This document shows positions 27,100 to 36,011 of a DNA stretch of 64,000 nucleotides, in pieces. The translations under genes were made by a program, and so were the position numbers. The notes beneath the pieces are model-generated. The model ran no database searches. It saw only the letters and a program-made list of their open reading frames with translations, and was not told the DNA's origin. The stretch is from Polynucleobacter sp. 80A-SIGWE. Its GTDB lineage: Bacteria > Pseudomonadota > Gammaproteobacteria > Burkholderiales > Burkholderiaceae. The stretch is from NCBI RefSeq assembly GCF_018882295.1, contig NZ_JACVOR010000001.1, forward strand, positions 558,001 to 622,000. Direction: 5' to 3'. How positions within the stretch are numbered: the stretch's first letter is position 1; each line of letters begins with the position of its first letter.

Positions 27100-28479
27100 A
27101 TGTTGATTAAATATAATTTTAAAAAAATAATTTTTAATAAAAAAATACTAAAGTATACATTTTTTCTATTTATTATTGTAATTGCTGATGCTATATCTGT
27201 TTTAGGCATTAATTACCTAATTAATGAGGCGGAAATAAGTTATATTTCTTTTATAGCATGTCTGATTATTATATTATCTGCGTTTTCTCATACATTGCAA
27301 CCGATAATAATATTCAGTATTTCTAAGATAATAAGAAAGGAACTTCTTTCTTTTGCCTATGACTTAAATGATTCAAACTATCAGAGCCTAGAAGGCGCAA
27401 TACAAAAAGATGAGATGATTTTTTTGAATTTAATAGTAAGTGACATATCGATATCCGTAAAGTTATTATCTATAGTTTCTATAATAGCGGCATTATTATT
27501 GACGGCAGAAAATAGCTTATTGCCATTATTAGCATTAATTCCATTAACTATAATTGCATATAGAAAATTTAGTAAAAGCAGACAGAATAATATATCTAAA
27601 AATATATCGTCAAATTTCCACGATATAACTGAAATAAGAAAATCCGGGGGCGTATTATCTAAATCTATTTTCTTTAATAAATCATATGAGTTTATCAGCC
27701 ATATTAACAATTTGTATGATAGCTATTATAGGGATTTGGCGAAGCAAAGCTCTCTTTCGAATGGTTATCGTACGGCAATAGAAATATCAGCCTATATTAG
27801 TATTGTGGCTATGGGATATTTCAATAGTGAAATTAACATATTAAAGTCGCTAATAGTAATTGGTTATTCTGCGGTTAAAGTGCTTCCTATTATTCAGCAG
27901 CTAAATTTTTATATAAGCGTGAGAAAGAATGGAAATGATCAACTAGATCTTGTTAAAAGTTCCAATAAAGATTTTAGGCCCTTAAATTATATTGAGAGGG
28001 CCCTTCTCTACAGTGACGACCAAAAATTACTATGGGTTAAAGGAAAATCTGGATCCGGTAAAACTACATTAATAGATGGATTTGCGAATGATTTACGGTT
28101 AAATAGTATTAGTTTTGGATATTATGTGCAAAATCAATACCCATTAAGAGTTAAGGTGGAGGGGTCGCAAAATATTGATTGGGTGCCTAAAATTGACTCC
28201 ATTAAACCACTATTGGGTGGAAAATATTCCATTGGAGAAATTCAGAGATTAGCGCTTTTTGATATTTTTTCTAATCATAATCATAATTATATTTTACTAG
28301 ATGAGCCATTTAGTAGCCAGTCTGATAATTTTGTAAAGTCCATATCAATATTTATAAATAGGTTAATTAAAGATGGAACTAAGGTGATTATAATATCACA
28401 TATGGATATTTCATTATTATTTGAAAGTTATCAGGAGGTTTGGTGCAATTATGATCGTAATAATACAGGGCCCCATTAA
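27100..28479 (+). CDS. ABC exporter (membrane and ATPase domain fused), unusually short
   Basis: 459 residues; canonical fused ABC exporters are about 580. Membrane helices lie in about 20-270. The ATPase has Walker A KGKSGSGKTTL (about 315-322), Q-loop YYVQNQYPL, a signature-like GGKYSIGEIQRLAL (about 373), Walker B NYILLDEP (about 397-404) and an H-loop IISHMD. The Walker A to signature gap is about 58 residues against roughly 100 in typical exporters, so part of the helical subdomain is missing. No Wzx flippase is seen in the locus. This protein could flip the lipid-linked repeat, as PglK/Wzk do, or be degenerate. Confidence 0.7.
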   Translation: MLIKYNFKKIIFNKKILKYTFFLFIIVIADAISVLGINYLINEAEISYISFIACLIIILSAFSHTLQPIIIFSISKIIRKELLSFAYDLNDSNYQSLEGAIQKDEMIFLNLIVSDISISVKLLSIVSIIAALLLTAENSLLPLLALIPLTIIAYRKFSKSRQNNISKNISSNFHDITEIRKSGGVLSKSIFFNKSYEFISHINNLYDSYYRDLAKQSSLSNGYRTAIEISAYISIVAMGYFNSEINILKSLIVIGYSAVKVLPIIQQLNFYISVRKNGNDQLDLVKSSNKDFRPLNYIERALLYSDDQKLLWVKGKSGSGKTTLIDGFANDLRLNSISFGYYVQNQYPLRVKVEGSQNIDWVPKIDSIKPLLGGKYSIGEIQRLALFDIFSNHNHNYILLDEPFSSQSDNFVKSISIFINRLIKDGTKVIIISHMDISLLFESYQEVWCNYDRNNTGPH

Positions 28480-29266
28480 TAGCATTGAAGTTGCAAATGC
28501 AATTTTAAGTAACTTAAATATTTTTAAAAATGAAAAGTTTGTCAGGGCTATTGTAGTGGCTACATATAAAAATAATTTTATTGATTATATTGCCAATAAA
28601 ATAGATTCGGAGATAGTAAAATTCCAAATTTATAATGATCCAGGCAGTAGAATAATGGAGCCAACTCGAGGGGTTGCCCTTAATCTTGATAGGCAGATTT
28701 TAACTTCATCAATTCCAGCTTCAATTAAAATCAATATTGATGAACCAGTAATAAAAATCAGGAATGATTTAATGGTAACATCAATGGGTATGTGGATAAT
28801 TAAAAATATTAACTTGCGATGGATGGTATTAAAGAATTTCGTCTTTGTTGTCCCAATTACAACTACTCGCCCAAAAGATATTAGGTATCCCTCCCTCCAA
28901 GTATGTGATTGGTTTTATATAATTAATAGTCAAATATATTCAAAAGTATTTAATGTGGGCAAGGTTTCAAATAATAATGAATTTAATATTTCAATTGAGA
29001 AATCTGGCAGACTATCATTTGGAGCAGAAAACTACATTGTAAATAAAATACTTATTGCAATGAATATCAATAGTTATTCAAACATGTGGGATGTAGATAG
29101 GGTAAAATGGTCGCTTGAATTTAAATCAAATTTCTGCGTCCTTCCGTATTTTTTTCTATTTAAAAGTATTAAATATAAGAGGGTTTATAGAAATTTATTG
29201 GCTAGCCCTATATTGTTACAATTTAAATCCATTTATACGATTTTTTTTAGTCAGGGGAATAGTTGA
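28451..29266 (+). CDS. WavE-like polysaccharide synthesis protein
   Basis: 271 residues, resembling WavE-type LPS glycosyltransferases: EPVIKIRNDLMV (an R-x-D motif), then CDWFYI and a SFGAENYIVNK segment. The resemblance is by pattern only. It starts at the ATG at 28451, 12 bases after an AGGAGG; this overlaps the ABC gene's end by 29 bases. It is very AT-rich (about 30% GC by eye). It is likely a glycan-modifying transferase. Confidence 0.55.
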   Translation: MIVIIQGPINSIEVANAILSNLNIFKNEKFVRAIVVATYKNNFIDYIANKIDSEIVKFQIYNDPGSRIMEPTRGVALNLDRQILTSSIPASIKINIDEPVIKIRNDLMVTSMGMWIIKNINLRWMVLKNFVFVVPITTTRPKDIRYPSLQVCDWFYIINSQIYSKVFNVGKVSNNNEFNISIEKSGRLSFGAENYIVNKILIAMNINSYSNMWDVDRVKWSLEFKSNFCVLPYFFLFKSIKYKRVYRNLLASPILLQFKSIYTIFFSQGNS

Positions 29267-30243
29267 AAATACTTATAGTTAAAAATGGAGCCTTAGGTGA
29301 TGTTCTAAGGATGTCTTATTTCCCTAGGCCGTTGCAAAATTCATTATCCAATTCTCGGATAACTTGGCTAACAAGAGAAAATGCAAAAGAAATTCTTTTA
29401 AATAATCCATATATTTTTTCCTTAAAAACTAATATTGAAGAAATAAAGCATGAATATTTCGATATAATTTATTCCTTTGATGATGAGTTTGATATCGTTA
29501 AGAATATTTCTTCATTAAAAAATGGAAAAATTGTTGGTGCATATTTTGATGGTGCAAAAATTTCTTATACTGATGACACCTCAGACTGGTTTGATATGGG
29601 TCTACTTTCAAAGTATGGAAAAACCTATGCTGATATTTTAAAAAAAAATAATACTAAAACATATGGTGAGATATTCAGCGGGATAATGGGTGTTGTTAAT
29701 CCTGACCCCCAATCTTATTTTATTTTAGATGCCCCCTATCATGCTTCTTTGGATTTACATGATACAGTGAAAATCGGCATCAATCCTTATGCTGGTGAAA
29801 GATGGCCATCAAAGACCCTGCTCCATAACGAATTGATTCTTTTAATCGATAAGATTTTAGCCTTTGCTCCAGATGTTCATTTATATCTTTTTGGAATGGA
29901 TGGTGATTATCATAAGAATAAAAAAATCATGCAAGAATTTAATTCAATGCGGTTGCATATAGTTAATTCCAACGGTTCTCTTAATGAGTTTGCTGCAAAT
30001 GTTTCAAGATTAGATGTGATGATTTCATCTGATAGCTTGGGTATGCATATGGCAATTGCACATGAAATCCCCTTCATTGCTTTTTTTACTTCTACATCTG
30101 CTGCAGAAATTGACGATTATGGATTTGGAAAAAAAATAAAATCGACTGCATTGGATTATTGCTCGTATATTAAGGATGCTGATAACTCATCAATAACAGC
30201 TGAAAGAATATTTAACGAACTAACTTCCTTAAAGATATTTTAA
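29263..30243 (+). CDS. Family 9 glycosyltransferase (heptosyltransferase-like)
   Basis: 326 residues: MKILIVKNGALGDVLRMSYF at the start is the typical GT9 opening. A second half carries IGINPYAGERWPSKTL and DVMISSDSLGMHMAIAHEIP, the ADP-heptose:LPS heptosyltransferase donor-site pattern. It probably transfers a heptose-like or related residue from an activated donor. The TTG start at 29263 overlaps the upstream stop (TTGA), so translation is coupled. The AT-rich codon bias is similar to its neighbours. Confidence 0.8.
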   Translation: MKILIVKNGALGDVLRMSYFPRPLQNSLSNSRITWLTRENAKEILLNNPYIFSLKTNIEEIKHEYFDIIYSFDDEFDIVKNISSLKNGKIVGAYFDGAKISYTDDTSDWFDMGLLSKYGKTYADILKKNNTKTYGEIFSGIMGVVNPDPQSYFILDAPYHASLDLHDTVKIGINPYAGERWPSKTLLHNELILLIDKILAFAPDVHLYLFGMDGDYHKNKKIMQEFNSMRLHIVNSNGSLNEFAANVSRLDVMISSDSLGMHMAIAHEIPFIAFFTSTSAAEIDDYGFGKKIKSTALDYCSYIKDADNSSITAERIFNELTSLKIF

Positions 30244-31005
30244 ATGTTGACGGTATTAATACCTAATTTAAATTCTGGTGAATTATGGCTTAGAACATTT
30301 CGCGGAATTTCTCGAGTTGCCAATAAAGTGGATAAAGTCATCATTATTGATGGATATAGTATAGATAATTCGTCAGTATTATTGAGAGATAGTTTGTTAA
30401 AAATTAATATACCATCAGACATTAGAAAATTTCCTCCAAAGGGAATTATTAATGCTATTAGAAGTGGTATTAATTTAGTAAATACCTCTCATGTGCTTAT
30501 CAATCTTTGTGGCGATGAACTATTAAGTTTACCTAATTCTACTAATGAAGTTTTTGAATATATAGAATTTGGTTCTTGTGACATATTAAATGATAAAAAC
30601 CAAAAAATTGGTAATTTTATAGAAAATAATATGTGCGCTGTTAGATATAGAATGCCTCATATTAATATGAATTCTGTTATATGGCCATTATCTTTTTTAA
30701 AAAATTCAAATTCAATAAATTATAATTACAAAATAGCTTCTGATCATGCATTATTTTTGGAGGCATTCACCTGCAAAATCCCGTTAAAATATAATGCTCA
30801 AATTAAATCTATCTTTTATAAGGATGGTATCTCATCTAGGCCTGATATGTATGCTTTTGGTTTGGGAGAGGGGTTCTACTTGACCTCAAAATATGGAAAT
30901 TTTCTTTCATCCATCACATATTATCTTTATTGTTTGGTTTTTAGGGGTGTCAACTTGAGATATTTTTGGAATGGCTTTATGAATGCTAAGGGTTTAAATA
31001 AATGA
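30244..31005 (+). CDS. Family 2 glycosyltransferase, WcaA-like
   Basis: 253 residues. The start MLTVLIPNLNSGELWLRTF and the following KVIIIDGYSIDNS match GT2 proteins. Then a VLINLCGDELLSLPNS stretch takes the place of the DxD loop and SDHALFLEAF resembles the acceptor side motif. Its start lies directly on the previous stop (TAAATG). No membrane helices. The substrate cannot be read. Confidence 0.75.
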   Translation: MLTVLIPNLNSGELWLRTFRGISRVANKVDKVIIIDGYSIDNSSVLLRDSLLKINIPSDIRKFPPKGIINAIRSGINLVNTSHVLINLCGDELLSLPNSTNEVFEYIEFGSCDILNDKNQKIGNFIENNMCAVRYRMPHINMNSVIWPLSFLKNSNSINYNYKIASDHALFLEAFTCKIPLKYNAQIKSIFYKDGISSRPDMYAFGLGEGFYLTSKYGNFLSSITYYLYCLVFRGVNLRYFWNGFMNAKGLNK

Positions 31006-32042
31006 AAACTGCTTTAATTTTTGGTGTTACAGGGCAGGATGGCTCCTACCTATCTGAGTTACTGCTAAAAAATGATTTTCGAGTGATTGGGGTAAAAAGA
31101 AGATCATCTAGCATAAATACTATGAGAATAACCAACCTATTGAACCATCCAAACTTTGAGGTTGTTCATGGGGATGTAACAGACACCTCCTCGGTTTACA
31201 GCATTATTTCAAAATATTCGCCTGATCATATTTATAACCTGGCAGCACAGAGTCATGTCGGGGTAAGCTTTAATGAGCCAGAATACACATCACAAGTTGA
31301 CGGAATAGGCACCTTACGAATTTTGGAGGCTTCGAAAACCCTTGTTCCTGAGGTGAAATTTTATCAAGCATCAACTTCAGAGTTATATGGCGGTTTGGGT
31401 GGTGGTTCACTTAATGAATCTACACCATTTAACCCAAGATCTCCATATGCCGCAGCAAAACTCTATGCATACTATTTAGTTAAGCAGTATAGGGAGGGCT
31501 ATGGATTGATGGCATACAACGGCATTTTGTTTAATCATGAAAGCCCAAGGCGCGGAGAAAATTTTGTATCTAGAAAAATTACGACTGAGCTATCAAACCT
31601 GCTTAACGGTTCGGTTGAATCAATTTATCTTGGAAATCTTAATTCAGTTAGGGACTGGGGGCACGCTAAGGATTATGTTGAGGCAATGATGGTGATGTTA
31701 AAAAATTGCCAGCCTGATGATTTTGTAGTTTCAACTGGAAATTGCTATTCAGTAAGGGACTTTTGCAAAGAATCATTTGCCATAACTGGCAATTTGATCG
31801 AATTCCAGGGTGAAGGCCTTCAGGAAATCGGAAGGGTTGTGGCGCACGGTGAATCAGGTATTACAAATAAGCGAATCCCTATAGGGCAGAATGTCATCAA
31901 AGTTTCACCAAAATATTTCAGGCCCCTGGATGTGCCTCATCTCTTGGGTGATTCCAGTAAATTTAAGAAGGCATCTGGATGGGAGCCTAAATACAGTTTT
32001 AGTGAACTAGTTTACGAGATGGTTGAAAATGATGTTAACTGA
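31002..32042 (+). CDS. gmd: GDP-mannose 4,6-dehydratase
   Basis: 346 residues of the extended SDR family. NAD-binding GVTGQDGSYLSE near residue 9 and KRRSSSINT follow the Gmd pattern. STSELYG and YAAAKLYAYY give the catalytic residues, HESPRRGENFVSRKIT and SVRDWGHAKDYVE are Gmd-specific. The product is GDP-4-keto-6-deoxymannose, the common precursor of fucose, perosamine, colitose and others. The substrate comes from ManC. It overlaps its upstream neighbour by four bases and is followed by an RmlC-like protein and a ColD-like enzyme. Confidence 0.93.
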   Translation: MKTALIFGVTGQDGSYLSELLLKNDFRVIGVKRRSSSINTMRITNLLNHPNFEVVHGDVTDTSSVYSIISKYSPDHIYNLAAQSHVGVSFNEPEYTSQVDGIGTLRILEASKTLVPEVKFYQASTSELYGGLGGGSLNESTPFNPRSPYAAAKLYAYYLVKQYREGYGLMAYNGILFNHESPRRGENFVSRKITTELSNLLNGSVESIYLGNLNSVRDWGHAKDYVEAMMVMLKNCQPDDFVVSTGNCYSVRDFCKESFAITGNLIEFQGEGLQEIGRVVAHGESGITNKRIPIGQNVIKVSPKYFRPLDVPHLLGDSSKFKKASGWEPKYSFSELVYEMVENDVN

Positions 32043-32508
32043 CTCGCGGCCAAAACTTATTGACGCAGAAATTTTCGAAGATGATCGTGGGTTTATGTCA
32101 GTTTATTTTGAGGGCTCATCATTTATAGCCAAAATAATCAAAATGACTAGTAGTAAATATGGCGTATTGAGAGGCTTCCACTACCAGCTTCCTCCTACAG
32201 CGCAGGATAAAATTATCCTCGTTCTCGAGGGTGCAATTCAGGATGTATGCATGGAAATGGCTGGAAACCAGCCTACTGGAATGGTGGTTGATAACTCTAT
32301 TGGCGATGGTGCTAAATGCAGAGCATTGTTTGTTCCAAATAATTGGGCGCATTCATATTTAACTCTATCAGAATCCTCAAAAGTTCTCTATTTGTGTAAT
32401 GAGGGCTATGGAAATGAAATATCCCTTAACCCAATCGAGAACTATAAGGGGTGGAAATTGGGGGAGGCGGATATGTTGATATCACGAAAGGACCTTAATA
32501 ATGGTTAA
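32029..32508 (+). CDS. RmlC-like cupin epimerase
   Basis: 159 residues, a cupin fold similar to dTDP-4-dehydrorhamnose 3,5-epimerase: GVLRGFHYQLPPTAQDKIIL with H51 and the later NNWAHSYLTLSES and VLYLCNEGYGNEISLNP. It is shorter than RmlC (about 180). Next to Gmd and the ColD-like enzyme it may epimerise C3, C5 or both of GDP-4-keto sugars, so GDP-linked rather than dTDP-linked action is likely. ATG 32029 (and 32032) are favoured over TTG 32023; the start lies inside the gmd end. Confidence 0.72.
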   Translation: MMLTDSRPKLIDAEIFEDDRGFMSVYFEGSSFIAKIIKMTSSKYGVLRGFHYQLPPTAQDKIILVLEGAIQDVCMEMAGNQPTGMVVDNSIGDGAKCRALFVPNNWAHSYLTLSESSKVLYLCNEGYGNEISLNPIENYKGWKLGEADMLISRKDLNNG

Positions 32509-33673
32509 TTATGCGCTTGCATCTAATACATGGGATAACTCAGAAATTGAGGCAATTGATCGTGTTATTTCATCAAATCAATACACAATGGGCAGGGAGG
32601 TTTCTGAATTTGAGGATCAATTTGCTGCCCAGCTTTCAATAAAACATGCAATTATGGTTAATAGTGGTAGCTCTGCAAACTTAATAGCTTGTAGCGCCTT
32701 GCTTAATAGTGAAAGGTATAGAAAAGGAGTTGTTTTAGTGCCGGCAGTAAGCTGGTCAACAACCTATTTCCCCTTACATCAGTGCGGCTATAAGCTAAGA
32801 TTTATTGATATAGACCCACTCACGTTAAATATTAATTCTGATTTAATTGAGGATAGTATTGATGAGGATGTGGTGGGGATTTGTGGAGTCAGCTTGCTTG
32901 GAAATCCAGCTGGTATGGATAAAATTTCTGAGATAGCAGATAGGCGAAAGCTATTCTTTTATGAGGATAATTGCGAAAGTTTTGGGGCCCTCATAGGATC
33001 AAAGTATGCAGGTACTTTTGGAACCATCACAAGCCACAGTTTTTTCTTTAGCCACCATTTGCAAACCATGGAGGGTGGAATGGTTTGTACAAATGATGAT
33101 AGGTTGGCAATGATTGCAAGATCGCTGAGAGCGCATGGCTGGACTAGAGACAAAAAGTCTGGCGATTTATCCTCAGATGCTGTGGATGATTTTCATAAAA
33201 GTTTTGAATTTGTTATGCCCGGCTATTGTGTTCGGCCAATAGAGTTCATGGGGGCGGTGGGTAAGGAGCAATTAAGAAAATGGCCAAATATGATGGGCGA
33301 AAGAAGAAATAATGCTGCAGCCTTTAAAAGGCTAATGACTAAATATAGCGATATTATCAGGACTCAAGATGAGGGTCAGTCCACATCATCATGGTTTGGT
33401 TTTGCCATGACGCTCATAAATGCAGCATCAGGAAAGCGAGAGTCCTTAATACAGTTCTTTAAAAAATATGAAATTGAATATCGACCGATTGTCGCCGGTA
33501 ATTTTACAAGGCAAGAGGTGATACGTCATATTAACTGCGAGCCACCGAAGCATTATCCAGTTGCAGATTCAATTCATTTCGATGGAATATTTGTTGGGAA
33601 TGATTCTAGGCAATTAAATAAAGAGCTGGCATTTTTAGATCTAGCTTTATCAGATTTTAAAGCTAGTATATGA
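32501..33673 (+). CDS. ColD-type GDP-4-keto-6-deoxymannose 3-dehydratase
   Basis: 390 residues of the DegT/DnrJ/EryC1/StrS PLP family. PLP-binding elements are present: NSGSSANL near residue 54 and EDNCESFGA near 155. The usual Schiff-base lysine (SFYPSKNLG) is replaced by H185 in TSHSFFFSHHLQTMEGGM. This His replacement is the signature of ColD and of the E1 CDP-hexose dehydrase (RfbH), which remove the C3 hydroxyl instead of transaminating. With Gmd upstream, GDP-4-keto-6-deoxymannose is the likely substrate, as in colitose synthesis. The ATG overlaps the previous gene by eight bases. Confidence 0.8.
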   Translation: MVNYALASNTWDNSEIEAIDRVISSNQYTMGREVSEFEDQFAAQLSIKHAIMVNSGSSANLIACSALLNSERYRKGVVLVPAVSWSTTYFPLHQCGYKLRFIDIDPLTLNINSDLIEDSIDEDVVGICGVSLLGNPAGMDKISEIADRRKLFFYEDNCESFGALIGSKYAGTFGTITSHSFFFSHHLQTMEGGMVCTNDDRLAMIARSLRAHGWTRDKKSGDLSSDAVDDFHKSFEFVMPGYCVRPIEFMGAVGKEQLRKWPNMMGERRNNAAAFKRLMTKYSDIIRTQDEGQSTSSWFGFAMTLINAASGKRESLIQFFKKYEIEYRPIVAGNFTRQEVIRHINCEPPKHYPVADSIHFDGIFVGNDSRQLNKELAFLDLALSDFKASI

Positions 33674-34428
33674 TAAATGCATTCTCGCCATTTTACGACT
33701 CCCCGCCTAACGATGTTGAGTTAGAGTATCTAAATGTTCTGCGCGAACACCATAATAATTTTTTTAACTTTACCCTAAAGATTATTAATGATTTTAATTT
33801 CTCAAGCGCAATCGAAATTGGCTCTTACCTAACAAATGTTGCCGTAAGATTAAAGCCGCACCTTCAGTCAATGACTGCAACAGATGTGGAGACTGGTAAT
33901 TCACGGGAAAACTATCGAAAGTGGGCTAATAAATTTGGGGTGAAAGTTGGTATCAACTCAATTACATCCAATGGAATTCGGATCTTATCAAAAGAAGATA
34001 ATTGTAGATACGATATTTTTTTAGCGAGCGAAATTCTTGAGCATCTCCCATTCAATCCTTTGCCAATTATAAAATCAATAAAACATTATCTTAATGACGA
34101 TGGTGTTGTTGTGGTAAGTGTTCCAAATAGATTATCTCTAGCTAAAATAGTAAGATTTATTTTGGGAAGGCATCCCTATATTAAGTTCAATGAATTTTCT
34201 AGTGAGGATTATATTTTGGCTAACTATGGACATCATTGGCTTGAGTATAATGTTCGCGACCTTGATTATGTTTTTGAGATCTGTGGATTTAAAAGAATAG
34301 CACTCAAAACAGTAAATATTAATTATAAAAAGAAATTGTCATTTGTTGCTAAGCAAATTATTCGGTTGATCACATTAGGGCTTGTTTTTGATCAGATTTA
34401 TGCAGCTTATAGGCGCTCAAATGATTAA
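33670..34428 (+). CDS. SAM-dependent methyltransferase-like protein
   Basis: 252 residues, class I methyltransferase pattern: a weak motif I (SAIEIGSYLTNV), then YDIFLASEILEHLPFNPLP and HYLNDDGVVVVSVPN (motif post I to III). It may methylate a sugar in the glycan. Overlaps the aminotransferase-like gene by four bases and the transketolase N gene by eight, so all are coupled. The substrate is unknown. Confidence 0.65.
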   Translation: MINAFSPFYDSPPNDVELEYLNVLREHHNNFFNFTLKIINDFNFSSAIEIGSYLTNVAVRLKPHLQSMTATDVETGNSRENYRKWANKFGVKVGINSITSNGIRILSKEDNCRYDIFLASEILEHLPFNPLPIIKSIKHYLNDDGVVVVSVPNRLSLAKIVRFILGRHPYIKFNEFSSEDYILANYGHHWLEYNVRDLDYVFEICGFKRIALKTVNINYKKKLSFVAKQIIRLITLGLVFDQIYAAYRRSND

Positions 34429-35173
34429 GCAGTTGGAAATTAGAAAAAAAATCTTGGAATATGCGATCTCTTCGAGAGAGGGGCATATTGCAAGTAGCTA
34501 CTCAATTGTTGATATTTTGATCGCAATAATTGAATATCAAAAAAATATCTATGGTGAAGTTAAATTAGACAATATTGTCTTATCTAAGGGGCACGCAGTA
34601 TTTGCGCTTTATGCAACGATGGCCTCCTATGGTTTGCTTGACCAGGGTCATGAGAGGTCCATTGGGTTGGATGGGAGTAGACTTATTGGCCATGTTCCGT
34701 TACTTCCAGAGTATGGCTTTCACTATGGTACTGGATCTTTAGGTCAAGGTCTGCCATATGCAATAGGTCTATCATACGCCCGATCAATCAATAAAGAAAT
34801 TTTCGTAATTGTTGGTGATGGCGAGATGAACGAGGGATCATGCTGGGAATCTTTTCTGATGTTGAAAAAATTCAATATTCCGGTGAGGGTGATTGTGGAT
34901 TGCAATGAGAGTTCTGAGCGCGCTCTTCCAGTAGTAGGTGCATTAAAGGCTCTTGCAGGCGAATATCAGCATAGAATTATAGATGGACATAAAGTTGAAA
35001 AAATTGTGGAAGTTTTTTCTGCCCTGAATAATAGTGCGCCGGCAGTTATTCTATGTAACACAAAAAAAGGTCACCCGCTGCAGGAGTTGAGCACTCCAAT
35101 GTGGCATCACAAGACTCCTTCCCCCGACGAGTTTGAGTGCATCTTAAGTTCCCTTATCGAGTTTTATAAATAG
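34421..35173 (+). CDS. Transketolase-like protein, N-terminal (pyrophosphate-binding) subunit
   Basis: 250 residues forming the N-terminal half of a split transketolase. ThDP-binding GDGEMNEGSCWE (132-143) with Asn162 further down gives the GDG-N motif. KGHAV (56-60) and the GTGSLGQGLPYAIGLSYA loop also fit. Split transketolases are ordinary enzymes in some bacteria, and related split pairs also attach two-carbon branches to NDP-sugars. Start chosen at the ATG at 34421, overlapping the methyltransferase end; a TTG at 34382 is internal to it. The pair lies in a dedicated sugar locus, unlike a housekeeping tkt. Confidence 0.82.
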   Translation: MIKQLEIRKKILEYAISSREGHIASSYSIVDILIAIIEYQKNIYGEVKLDNIVLSKGHAVFALYATMASYGLLDQGHERSIGLDGSRLIGHVPLLPEYGFHYGTGSLGQGLPYAIGLSYARSINKEIFVIVGDGEMNEGSCWESFLMLKKFNIPVRVIVDCNESSERALPVVGALKALAGEYQHRIIDGHKVEKIVEVFSALNNSAPAVILCNTKKGHPLQELSTPMWHHKTPSPDEFECILSSLIEFYK

Positions 35174-35174
35174 T

Positions 35175-36011
35175 ATGAGAAAAAAATTTGTTACTCTTTG
35201 CAAATCTGAGTTGGCACTCAACAACAATTCCTATGTATTGTTAGGAGATATTGGGGTTGGCGGCTTCGTTAACCCAGATGAGTCCCTTCCTGATCGCGTA
35301 TTGAACATGGGTATTGCAGAGCAGGCACTTATTGGCTTTGCTGCAGGTTTATCAGCCGAAAAAGGGAATGTAATTGTTCATACCATAGCCCCTTTTTTGG
35401 TTGAGAGGGCATATGAGCAAATTAAGTTAAATTGTGGATATAACAATAAGAAAATTATTCTAATTTCAGCTAATGGCCCTTTTGATTATGAAAAGCTGGG
35501 CCCAACTCATCATTGCCCTGCTGATGTAAATTTGCTCTCATTGATACCAAATTTACAGATTAGAACGCCATCTACACTCGAGGAATTTGAGATTTGTTTT
35601 CATGAGGCGGTTGCTTCTGATCTAACTCATTATATTCGCCTTACTTCTCGGTGCGCCTTTGTAGAGAATTATATTGATCTGGAGGACGGTTGGAAAAAAG
35701 TAAGTGCAGCAGTTGATCGTCCGTCAGATAGGGATTTAGCCTTTATTTGTACGGGTGAAAGTCTGAAGTTTGTGATGGAAGAGTGCATCGATTCAGCTCA
35801 AGGTAGCATTTTTTATCACTCAAACCCTTTGGCTAAATTGCCCAATATCATTTCTGAGTTTACTAATATAAAAATTTATGAGCCGTATTTGAGGTCTGAA
35901 TTTGATTTGTCGCCATTAAGGGTCGGCCAAAATATTGAGCGCTACCTTTTTGATAAAGGTTATAAAAAGATTATTCGTAAAAACTTAGGCTGGGAAGATT
36001 TTAAAAAATGA
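35175..36011 (+). CDS. Transketolase-like protein, C-terminal subunit
   Basis: 278 residues, the pyrimidine-binding and C-terminal part. NMGIAEQALIGFAAGL has E49, the Glu that activates ThDP; GPTHHCPADVNLL (109-121) matches the transketolase family region around the active-site His. It begins two bases after its partner and the pair is probably one heteromeric enzyme. Candidate roles are supplying sedoheptulose 7-phosphate for the cyclase, or transferring a two-carbon unit onto a 4-keto sugar. See the finding. Confidence 0.82.
   Translation: MRKKFVTLCKSELALNNNSYVLLGDIGVGGFVNPDESLPDRVLNMGIAEQALIGFAAGLSAEKGNVIVHTIAPFLVERAYEQIKLNCGYNNKKIILISANGPFDYEKLGPTHHCPADVNLLSLIPNLQIRTPSTLEEFEICFHEAVASDLTHYIRLTSRCAFVENYIDLEDGWKKVSAAVDRPSDRDLAFICTGESLKFVMEECIDSAQGSIFYHSNPLAKLPNIISEFTNIKIYEPYLRSEFDLSPLRVGQNIERYLFDKGYKKIIRKNLGWEDFKK

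Noticed and set aside
32501..33673. Perosamine synthase or another sugar aminotransferase
   Set aside because: The PLP lysine is replaced by His185, so transamination by the usual mechanism is unlikely.
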